Positions 23,797-30,721 of a stretch of DNA of 64,000 nt are shown here, piece by piece (the stretch's first letter is position 1; each line of letters opens with the position of its first letter). Source of the DNA: JAPHTQ01 sp050299175. GTDB lineage: Bacteria; Pseudomonadota; Gammaproteobacteria; Thiohalomonadales; Thiohalomonadaceae. A program made the position numbers and the translations under genes. The stretch is taken from NCBI GenBank assembly GCA_050299175.1, contig JBNKVM010000066.1, positions 62,001-126,000 on the forward strand. The letters run 5' to 3'. The notes below the pieces were generated by a model. It made no database searches. It worked only from the letters and a program-made list of their open reading frames with translations, and had not been told where the DNA came from.

Positions 23797-24930
23797 ATGC
23801 AAAAGCAACAGATCACCATTATCGGCAGTGGCTTTGCGGCGATCACGGCTGCGCGTGAGTTGCGTAAACGTAACAACACTACCGACGTTACCGTTATCAG
23901 TCCACGGGCAGAATTTGTCTATCTGCCCAGCCTGATCTGGATCCCTTCCGGTCTGCGCAAACCCGAGCAGTTGCGTGCATCACTCGACAGTCTTTTCCGC
24001 CACATCCGGGTTAACCATTTTCAGGCTGAGGTCATCGGTCTGAAGGATAGCGGTCGTACGGTAATCACTGATAAGGGCGAGGTAAAGAATGACGCCCTGA
24101 TCATCGCCTCGGGTGGTCGTTTTATTAAAAAACTACCGGGTATTGAGCATGCGATTACGCCCTGTGAAGGCATTTCTGCGGCAGTGGCGATCCGTGATCG
24201 GCTGACACATATGGATGGCGGCACTATTGCCATCGGTTTCGGCGGTAATCCGCAGGAACCTTCAGCGATGCGCGGTGGCCCCATGTTTGAGTTTCTTTTT
24301 GGGCTCGATACCCAACTGCGTAAAGAAAGCCGACGCGACAAATTCAAACTGATCTTTTTCAACCCGGCGCCAGAGCCGGGCAAACGTCTTGGCGGTAAAG
24401 CGGTCAAGGGGTTGCTGGATACCATGCAGGCCCGCGGCATCGAAACCCATTTGGGTCACAAGATGGTTCGCTTCGAGCAGGACAAGGTTGTGACCGAAGG
24501 TGGTGAGTTCGAAGCCGACCTGATTTTGTTTATGCCGGGTATGACCGGTAACGCCTGGTTTGATAACAGCGAACTACCGCGTTCACCTGGCGGGCTGGTC
24601 AGGGCGGATGAGTTTTGTCGAGTCGAAGGGATGAAGCAGGTTTATATCGCTGGCGATTCCGGTAGTTTCCCCGGTCCCGACTGGATGCCCAAGCAGGCAC
24701 ACATGGCTGCCCTGCAGGCGACCACAGCAGCTATCAATCTGCTGGCTGAGCTGGATGGTAAAGATGTCTGGAAGCGTTTCCGTGTCGAGCTGATGTGCAT
24801 TGTCGACAGTCTGGATAAAGGGATGCTGATAGCGCGTACACCAAAACGTAGTATTGTTCTGCCAGCCAATCGTTTCTGGCACTGGGCCAAGCGATTCTTC
24901 GAGTGGTGGTACCTGCGCCAGTTTCGTTAA
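23797..24930 (+). CDS. Sulfide:quinone reductase-like FAD oxidoreductase
   Basis: 377 aa flavoprotein of the SQR/FCSD/NDH-2 superfamily. The FAD motif IIGSGFAAITAAREL is at the N-terminus, the second glycine motif lies near residue 145, and IAGDSGSF (285-291) is the FAD-binding segment near the C-terminus. SQR-like features are the C123 region (TPCEGISAA), C334 in MCIVDSLDKG, and a final aromatic amphipathic segment FWHWAKRFFEWWYLRQFR, which resembles the membrane-docking tail of SQR. The third redox cysteine usually seen in a CFGPAYEF-like box is missing: the aligned stretch reads SAMRGGPMFEF. It may use another acceptor or substrate than sulfide. No signal peptide. It is followed 6 bases later by an alcohol dehydrogenase gene. 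Confidence 0.7.
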   Translation: MQKQQITIIGSGFAAITAARELRKRNNTTDVTVISPRAEFVYLPSLIWIPSGLRKPEQLRASLDSLFRHIRVNHFQAEVIGLKDSGRTVITDKGEVKNDALIIASGGRFIKKLPGIEHAITPCEGISAAVAIRDRLTHMDGGTIAIGFGGNPQEPSAMRGGPMFEFLFGLDTQLRKESRRDKFKLIFFNPAPEPGKRLGGKAVKGLLDTMQARGIETHLGHKMVRFEQDKVVTEGGEFEADLILFMPGMTGNAWFDNSELPRSPGGLVRADEFCRVEGMKQVYIAGDSGSFPGPDWMPKQAHMAALQATTAAINLLAELDGKDVWKRFRVELMCIVDSLDKGMLIARTPKRSIVLPANRFWHWAKRFFEWWYLRQFR

Positions 24931-24936
24931 TCCCTG

Positions 24937-26121
24937 ATGTTGAATCTTTCTCCGTTTGCCACTGCAACCCTGCCGCGCATTCGCTTTGGCGAAGGAACGT
25001 TAGCTGAACTGCCACATTTATTGGAAATCTACGGTAAGCGCGCTCTGTTGCTGACCGGCGGGCATTCTTTTGTCTCCAGTCGTTTCTGGGACCCATTACA
25101 GAACGGGTTACGTCGTGCTGGGATCGGTGTGGTACATGAAGCCATTCGTGGTGAACCGTCGCCGCAGCGAGTGGATGAACTGGTCTCAGCCCATTTCGAT
25201 AGTGGGATTGCTGCGGTGGTGGGCATCGGCGGTGGCAGTGTGCTCGATACAGCCAAGGCCGTAGCCGGTCTGTTGCCGTTTGGTAACTCGGTGCTGGACC
25301 ATCTGGAAGATGTTGGGCGAGGGCTGCCGTATCATGGGCCTGCGATACCGTTTATTGCCGTGCCGACAACCGCTGGAACGGGCAGTGAAGCGACCCGTAA
25401 CGCCGTGCTCAGCGAACATGGCGCCGAGGGTTACAAAAAATCGTTTCGTCACGATTCACTGGTCGCGCGGGTTGCCCTGATCGATCCGCTGTTACTGGAG
25501 AACTGCCCGCCGGAATTGATCGCTGCCCAGGGTATGGATGCCTTCACCCAATTGCTCGAGTCGTATGTCTCACTGCGCTCCAATCCATTGACCGATGCGC
25601 TTGCCTGGAGTGGGTTGGAGGCTGCACAGCAGGGATTCCTGGCAGCCTATCACGGCGAAGCAACTGGCCGAGCAGCAATGGCCTATGCGGCGTTGATCTC
25701 GGGAATTACCCTGGCTCAGGTGGGACTCGGTTCGGTACACGGTCTGGCCCAGCCGCTTGGTTCGCTGTTCCCGCTGCCCCACGGTGTTGCCTGTGGCACG
25801 ATGGTGGCCGAGGCAACCCGAACCAATCTCTCCGCGCTATGTGGACGTGCGCCAGAGAGTCACGCGCTCCAAAAATACGCCAGGGTAGGCCGGTTATTGA
25901 GCGGTAAGAATGAGCTGGATGATGAAGCGGCACATGAGGCACTGATTGATGTTCTGGCATCGTGGCGTGACGCTATGGCGCTGCCACGCCTTGGCGATTA
26001 CGCTATCATCGAAGCCGATATTCCACGCATCGTTGCCGGTTCACGTAACAATAGTATGAAGACCAATCCTGTTGAGTTGACTGACGATGAGATAGCAGCA
26101 CTGGTCAGGTCACGACTTTAG
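24937..26121 (+). CDS. Iron-type (group III) alcohol dehydrogenase
   Basis: 394 aa NAD(P)-dependent dehydrogenase of the Fe-ADH superfamily. It shows the N-terminal Rossmann-like part with GGGSVLDTAKA (98-108), the nucleotide loop TTAGTGSEATRNAV (144-157), and the metal domain. The usual ligands D..H..H..H are only partly kept. D201, H268 and H282 are present, but the second ligand is Q205 (DAFTQLLESY instead of DALTHAIE-type), and the helper His of HGxxHPLG is Q272 (HGLAQPLG). A subfamily with DALTQ-type motifs exists, so this may be a natural variant with altered metal use rather than a dead enzyme. Substrate unknown. It ends just before repeat copy 2. Confidence 0.8.
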   Translation: MLNLSPFATATLPRIRFGEGTLAELPHLLEIYGKRALLLTGGHSFVSSRFWDPLQNGLRRAGIGVVHEAIRGEPSPQRVDELVSAHFDSGIAAVVGIGGGSVLDTAKAVAGLLPFGNSVLDHLEDVGRGLPYHGPAIPFIAVPTTAGTGSEATRNAVLSEHGAEGYKKSFRHDSLVARVALIDPLLLENCPPELIAAQGMDAFTQLLESYVSLRSNPLTDALAWSGLEAAQQGFLAAYHGEATGRAAMAYAALISGITLAQVGLGSVHGLAQPLGSLFPLPHGVACGTMVAEATRTNLSALCGRAPESHALQKYARVGRLLSGKNELDDEAAHEALIDVLASWRDAMALPRLGDYAIIEADIPRIVAGSRNNSMKTNPVELTDDEIAALVRSRL

Positions 26122-26128
26122 CTGTGCA

Positions 26129-26253
26129 TTGAAATTCGCGCAGACGAGTGCGAGGTAAGGCGAAACCGACAGAAGAAGCGCAGTTTACTGCTAGTAAATA
26201 AGCATTCTGATGGCGATTTCAACGCGGGATCGTGCCGACTGAGTAGAATTTTA
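26129..26253. repeat. Imperfect palindromic intergenic repeat, copy 2
   Basis: Fills the gap between the alcohol dehydrogenase and the convergent zinc-ribbon gene. The core AGAAGCGCAGTTTACTGC and TAGTAAATAAGCATT match the reverse complement of copy 1 (AGAAGCACAGTTTACCGA and TAGTAAATGAGCATC). The arms are degenerate: TGAAATTCGCGCAGACG at one end against a complement of TAAAATTCTACTCAGTC at the other. The right end reaches the stop codon of the 26251 gene. Same family as 1372-1512 but more diverged and slightly shorter. Confidence 0.55.
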
Positions 26254-26826
26254 TCCCAGGTAGCGTACGTAGAAGTGCTGCCACTGGCAGCCACTGACCT
26301 GCTCCAGCAGCGCGATTAACTCGGGGCTCGGCACCGCCTCACTCTCGAATATTCCCCATATCTTGATGAAGTAACGCCCGAATCCTGCGCTCTTGCGCCA
26401 GCGTAGCTGGGGCAGTGTCAACTCATTGCTGCATTCGGGACAGGTGATATGGTTCGTCTTCGGCTGTTGTCGCCACGCCTCAACGAGAGGTTGCCACACA
26501 TCGAAGCGGTGGCCACAAACCGGGCAGCGGGGAATCTTAAGGTTGTCGCCGCTGACGAACTGCGGCGTGGTAGATGGGCCCTGGAAGGCTATATGACTGA
26601 ATCCTTCGCCCGCATTTTCGTGCTGCTCCATGGCGATAACCGGCGAGCAACCGAGAAAGGTGATGAGCGAGAGGAACTCGGACCCCGGTTGGTAGTGGGT
26701 TTCACCGTTGAAGTCGAACGCCTTGCCGATAAATCCTCCCTTATACAATGTGCTTTCCAGTTTGGATGGAGCATCGGGAAGGACATCGAACTCTGCCGGG
26801 CAAAGATATAGCAAGTTTTCTGACAT
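26251..26826 (-). CDS. Zinc-ribbon protein of unknown function
   Basis: 191 aa cytoplasmic protein with a rubredoxin-like zinc ribbon in its middle: CPVCGHRF and, about 35 residues on, CPECSNEL. The N-terminal 85 residues (YLCPAEFDVLP..GEGFSHIAFQGPS) and the C-terminal part (FGRYFIKIWGIFESEAVPS) have no family I can name. The ATG at 26826 (MSENLLYLCP) is preferred over a TTG two codons earlier. It is transcribed towards the alcohol dehydrogenase and divergently from the rimK gene pair. Function unknown. Confidence 0.65.
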   Translation of the reverse strand: MSENLLYLCPAEFDVLPDAPSKLESTLYKGGFIGKAFDFNGETHYQPGSEFLSLITFLGCSPVIAMEQHENAGEGFSHIAFQGPSTTPQFVSGDNLKIPRCPVCGHRFDVWQPLVEAWRQQPKTNHITCPECSNELTLPQLRWRKSAGFGRYFIKIWGIFESEAVPSPELIALLEQVSGCQWQHFYVRYLG

Positions 26827-26949
26827 GGGCAATACTCAGTGAAAGTGCCTGGAGTATATCATCTGCGTTGTTATCTACTTAGTAGGTACACATGCATCGC
26901 AATCATTGTTGTAAAATGATCGCCTGAACCACAGGGGCACTGAATCGCC

Positions 26950-27414
26950 ATGGGCCGGGATAAACACAATACACTGCTGACACTTGGCTGGCGCGAGTGG
27001 CTTTCGTTGCCTGAGCTGGGTGTGGAGAATATCAAGGCCAAGGTCGATACCGGTGCGAGGACATCGGCGCTACACGCATTTTCCCAAAAGACCTATCACG
27101 AGCGCGGTGTATTAATGGTGCGGTTTCGTATCCATCCGTTGCAGCGTCGTATCGATGTGATCAAGGAGTGCATCGCGGAGGTGATCGATCAGCGCACGGT
27201 CAGCGACTCAGGTGGCCACCGGGAAAAGCGGCTGGTGATTGTCACCAAGGTGCAGCTTGGTGACCAAGCCTGGCCAGTGGAAATGACTCTGACACGACGG
27301 GACAGCATGCGTTTTCGCATGCTGCTCGGCAGAACTGCGCTCAGCGGCCGCTATCTGGTTGACGCGGAGCGTTCCTATCTGGTGGGACATCTCCCATCCA
27401 TCGTCACTGAATGA
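26950..27414 (+). CDS. RimB-like retropepsin-type protease family protein
   Basis: 154 aa protein of the family once called putative ATP-dependent zinc protease (PF05618). The aspartic-protease-like motif VDTGARTSALHA is clear at residues 33-44, preceded by LGWREWLSLPELGVENIKAK. A second half shows the MTLTRRDSMRFRMLLGRTAL segment with the conserved LLGR. In Pseudomonas the homologue RimB is encoded with RimK and trims or regulates ribosomal S6 glutamylation. The rimK start lies 14 bases downstream, so the same partnership is inferred. Confidence 0.85.
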   Translation: MGRDKHNTLLTLGWREWLSLPELGVENIKAKVDTGARTSALHAFSQKTYHERGVLMVRFRIHPLQRRIDVIKECIAEVIDQRTVSDSGGHREKRLVIVTKVQLGDQAWPVEMTLTRRDSMRFRMLLGRTALSGRYLVDAERSYLVGHLPSIVTE

Positions 27415-27428
27415 TTATTGAGGCATCA

Positions 27429-28334
27429 ATGAAGATCGCAATTCTGTCACGTAACCCGAAACTCTATTCCACTCGCCGTCTGATCGAGGCTGCGGAGGAG
27501 CGCGGTCATGAAGTGCGCGTGCTGGATACCCTGCGTTGCTACATGGACATTGCCACCGCCAAACCGGGTATCAGCTATCGTGGTGAGCGGCTTGATTATT
27601 TTGATGCGGTGATACCACGAATTGGCGCTTCGATTACCTCTTACGGCCTGGCGGTGTTGCGTCAGTTCGAGATGATGGGGACCTTTCCGCTCAACGAATC
27701 GGTAGCTATCGGTCGTTCCCGTGACAAGTTGCGTTCCTTGCAGCTCCTCTCACGCAAGGGTATCGGTCTGCCGCTGACCAGTTTTGCCCACCACGTGGAC
27801 AACACTCGCGATCTCATCAAACTGGTCGGTGGTGCGCCGCTGGTGGTGAAGCTGCTGGAAGGCACTCAGGGCAAGGGCGTGGTGTTGGCGGAAACGGTCA
27901 AGGCGGCGGAGAGTGTTATCGATGCCTTCCGTGAGCTGGGTGCCAATTTTCTGGTGCAGGAGTTTATCAAGGAAGCGGGTGGTAGTGATGTGCGCTGTCT
28001 GGTTGTAGGCGGCAAGGTGGTGGCGGCAATGGAGCGGCGGGCCAAGGAGGGGGAAGTCCGCTCCAACCTGCATCGTGGTGGTACTGCTGCACTGACCCGT
28101 CTTACCTCCGCGGAACGAGCTACTGCGGCCAAGGCGGCGAAGACCATGGGACTGAATGTGGCGGGCGTCGACCTGCTGCGTTCTGCCAGCGGACCGCTGG
28201 TGATGGAGGTTAACTCGTCGCCTGGTCTGGAAGGTATCGAAAATGCTACAGAAAAGGATATTGGCGGAATGATCATCGGCTATATCGAAGAGAATGCCAA
28301 ACCGAACCGTACCCGTACCAAAGGTAAGGGCTGA
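27429..28334 (+). CDS. rimK: Ribosomal protein S6--L-glutamate ligase RimK
   Basis: ATP-grasp ligase that adds glutamates to the C-terminus of ribosomal protein S6. It is 301 aa, and the E. coli enzyme has 300. Characteristic stretches: MKIAILSRNPKLYSTRRL, FDAVIPRIGASIT, APLVVKLLEGTQGKGVVLAE (ATP loop) and LVMEVNSSPGLEGIE (Mg ligands). The start is ATG 27429 with GAGG upstream; an ATG at 27411 overlapping the previous gene would add six non-family residues. It forms a unit with the retropepsin-like gene. Confidence 0.95.
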   Translation: MKIAILSRNPKLYSTRRLIEAAEERGHEVRVLDTLRCYMDIATAKPGISYRGERLDYFDAVIPRIGASITSYGLAVLRQFEMMGTFPLNESVAIGRSRDKLRSLQLLSRKGIGLPLTSFAHHVDNTRDLIKLVGGAPLVVKLLEGTQGKGVVLAETVKAAESVIDAFRELGANFLVQEFIKEAGGSDVRCLVVGGKVVAAMERRAKEGEVRSNLHRGGTAALTRLTSAERATAAKAAKTMGLNVAGVDLLRSASGPLVMEVNSSPGLEGIENATEKDIGGMIIGYIEENAKPNRTRTKGKG

Positions 28335-28403
28335 TCCGGGTATGCCGATTTTCTTCAACGGCCTTTCCACAGCGCGGCTAAGCGCCTATCCTCAGTAAGG
28401 ACA

Positions 28404-28445
28404 TGGTGGCAATTGTGAACTGAACAGCAGTTTATGCCGCCACCA
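28404..28445 (+). other. Nested hairpin in the gap after rimK
   Basis: TGGTGGC (28404-28410) pairs with GCCACCA (28439-28445). Inside it AACTG (28418-28422) pairs with CAGTT (28428-28432) around a five-base loop. There is no T run, so it is not a typical terminator. The 187-base gap otherwise holds a short stem TTGGA..TCCAA just before the strong ribosome site of the next gene. It may be a leader structure. Confidence 0.3.
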
Positions 28446-28521
28446 CTAATGTAAGCTCGGATCAGAAAATGATAATCAATGGGCGCTTCCTGCGTTGGAA
28501 CGCGCTCCAAGGAGGTCGTTA

Positions 28522-30015
28522 ATGGCTGATTCTCTTCAAATTATTCCAGGACAGCCGGTTTTATCGGCGATCGTATTAGCGCTGCTCCTGGTGGCGATGC
28601 TCTATTTTGCACGCCGTCCCGCCCATAGCCTTATTCTCTCTCTGACCCGTGCGATCAATAGTGGCCTGCGAGTCGCTTCTCGTGCGGTGCTGCAGACCGA
28701 GAAGCGGCTTATTGTGCGCAACCGCGAGGTATTGCTGGCCCACGGCCGTGAGGCCACCGAGCACATTATCGAGCGGGAATTCGAGCGGGTCGACGCGACC
28801 CTGCGGCGCGACATGGCGGAATATCCGGCCTTGCAGCGCAAGCTGACTGAGTCGCTGACCAAGATCGAGGAAGATTATCAGGAGAGTACTAACGTACCGC
28901 CATCGCCGCCGGGCTGGACCCAGGCGATTGCCGCAGTGGCAGCCATCCCCTCATCAAGCGACCCAATGGTGGTGGAGATCCTGCGCGGTATCCGCGATGC
29001 CCTGGTCAAGGCGCATGACAATGCTATTCACGAGTATCGTGAGCAGTCCCATGAGCGTCACAAACTGCTCAAGGTGATGCTGCCTTACTGGCGCAAGGTG
29101 CAGTCAGCACTGGACCAGATGGATAAGCGGGTGACTCGTTTGCTGGATCGTTCCCGTACCATCGATCGACACATCAATACCTATGAGGAGATCCTAAAGG
29201 GGACCGACAAGGCCCAGCGGACGCTTTCCTCATCGTCCCTGACCCAGTTCTTCATCGCCGGTTTCGTGCTGGCGGTGGCCATCGGCGGTGCGGTAATTAA
29301 CTTCAACCTGATTGCCCGTCCGATGCAGGAGATGGTAGGGGGCAGCAGTTACATCATGGGCTTCCGTACCGCTAACATTGCCGCCATGGTGATCATACTG
29401 GTGGAAGTGGCGATGGGCCTGTTCCTGATGGAGTCACTGCGTATCACCCGGCTGTTCCCTACCATCGGCGCGCTGGATGACAAGATTCGCACGCGGATGA
29501 TCTACGCCAGCTTCATCTTCCTCTTCCTGCTTGCCAGCATCGAGGCCGGTCTGGCCTATATGCGTGAGCTGCTCTCCCAGGACGACGCGGCACTGGTCGC
29601 CGGATTGTTGAACAACACCGATTTGGTCTACTCCAACGATGGGCGCTGGATCACCACCGCAGCGCAGATGGGAATGGGTTTTATCCTGCCATTTGCACTG
29701 ACTTTTGTTGCTATTCCACTGGAGTCTTTCATTGAGTCATCACGCACGGTGTTGGGTACCCTGGCGGTTGCATCGTTGCGTGGTTTGGCAATGTTATTGC
29801 GCTTCCTGGGCACGATAATCAACTATTCCGGTAATGCCCTGACCAGTTTCTACGACCTGGTCATCTTTGCGCCGCTGTGGATTGAGAGTGTGGTGCGAAA
29901 GGATTCAGGGGTTAGTGGTGCCAGCAATATACGGAAGCAGAAGTTTCGAGGTAAGAAAGACTCTAATCGGGCTGGCGTGGATCTTGGGAGTTCAATGACG
30001 GGGACTGGCTCATGA
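28522..30015 (+). CDS. Large inner-membrane protein with coiled-coil region, unrecognised
   Basis: 497 aa. One transmembrane segment near the N-terminus (residues 14-32) is followed by about 200 residues of charged helical sequence, probably coiled coil (NREVLLAHGREATEHII, LPYWRKVQSALDQMDKRV). Four to five further membrane segments follow (about 245-270, 282-306, 335-355, 393-415, 430-450). The C-terminal tail is basic and Ser/Gly-rich. A perfect AAGGAGG ribosome site fixes the ATG. The next gene, a VWA lipoprotein, starts inside its last codons. I do not recognise a family. The pair looks like a dedicated membrane-plus-periplasmic system. Confidence 0.75.
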   Translation: MADSLQIIPGQPVLSAIVLALLLVAMLYFARRPAHSLILSLTRAINSGLRVASRAVLQTEKRLIVRNREVLLAHGREATEHIIEREFERVDATLRRDMAEYPALQRKLTESLTKIEEDYQESTNVPPSPPGWTQAIAAVAAIPSSSDPMVVEILRGIRDALVKAHDNAIHEYREQSHERHKLLKVMLPYWRKVQSALDQMDKRVTRLLDRSRTIDRHINTYEEILKGTDKAQRTLSSSSLTQFFIAGFVLAVAIGGAVINFNLIARPMQEMVGGSSYIMGFRTANIAAMVIILVEVAMGLFLMESLRITRLFPTIGALDDKIRTRMIYASFIFLFLLASIEAGLAYMRELLSQDDAALVAGLLNNTDLVYSNDGRWITTAAQMGMGFILPFALTFVAIPLESFIESSRTVLGTLAVASLRGLAMLLRFLGTIINYSGNALTSFYDLVIFAPLWIESVVRKDSGVSGASNIRKQKFRGKKDSNRAGVDLGSSMTGTGS

Positions 30016-30668
30016 GAATAAAACGTATCGCAAAGGTACTTGGTTTTTCGTTGCTACTTGCCCTGACGGGATGTAGCGAGGAGGGGATGCACAATCGCGG
30101 TGTCTATATGTTGATGGATACTTCCGGTACTTATACTCAGGAGCTGGAGAAAGCACAACACATCATCAACTATATACTCGCCAAACTACAATCCAACGAT
30201 TCCTTTGCCGTAGCGCGGGTTGATACGGGTAGTTTCAGCGAGAAGGACATCATCGCCAAGATCACCTTCGATTCACGCCCAAGCAACGCCAACCAGCAGA
30301 AGCTGGCGTTTCGCGACACTATCAATCAGTTCGTCAAAACGGTGAAGTCGAGCTCTTATACCGATATCACCGGTGGTATTCTGCAGGCGACCGAATATCT
30401 CAATGAGAAGGGTACCTCGAAGAAAACCATTTTGATCTTTTCCGATCTGAAGGAAGAGCTGAAGAAAGGCTTTATTCGTGATATCCCGCTGCAGTTAAAT
30501 GGCTTCGAAGTTGTCGCACTGAATGTGACCAAACTGCGCAGCGATAACGTTGACCCTCGCGAGTATATGGATCGTCTTGAGGAGTGGAAACGAAAGGTTG
30601 AAGACGGTGGCGGCACCTGGCGTGTGATTAACGACCTGGAACGACTGGATAATATGTTTAACGACTGA
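30012..30668 (+). CDS. Lipoprotein with von Willebrand factor A domain
   Basis: 218 aa. A lipoprotein signal with lipobox LTGC puts the lipidated cysteine at residue 21. The rest is a VWA fold. The metal-ion-dependent adhesion site is recognisable as DTSGT (D36-T40), with a threonine in TDIT (about 117-120) and an aspartate in FSD (D145), so metal-dependent ligand binding is plausible. Its ATG overlaps the stop of the membrane protein gene by four bases, implying coupled translation and a shared job. A strong terminator follows 26 bases after the stop. Specific ligand unknown. Confidence 0.8.
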   Translation: MRIKRIAKVLGFSLLLALTGCSEEGMHNRGVYMLMDTSGTYTQELEKAQHIINYILAKLQSNDSFAVARVDTGSFSEKDIIAKITFDSRPSNANQQKLAFRDTINQFVKTVKSSSYTDITGGILQATEYLNEKGTSKKTILIFSDLKEELKKGFIRDIPLQLNGFEVVALNVTKLRSDNVDPREYMDRLEEWKRKVEDGGGTWRVINDLERLDNMFND

Positions 30669-30694
30669 GATCGTTAGAGTTATCCCTGTAAAAG

Positions 30695-30719
30695 AACGGC
30701 GCCATCGGCGCCGTTTTTT
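30695..30719 (+). terminator. Rho-independent terminator
   Basis: AACGGCGCC-ATC-GGCGCCGTT is a perfect 9-base stem with a 3-base loop, followed by a T run to 30719. It ends the rimK-side operon after the VWA lipoprotein. The convergent M61 peptidase gene stops three bases later. The upstream A-rich stretch (GTAAAAGAAC) may give it some activity in the opposite direction. Confidence 0.95.
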
Positions 30720-30721
30720 GT

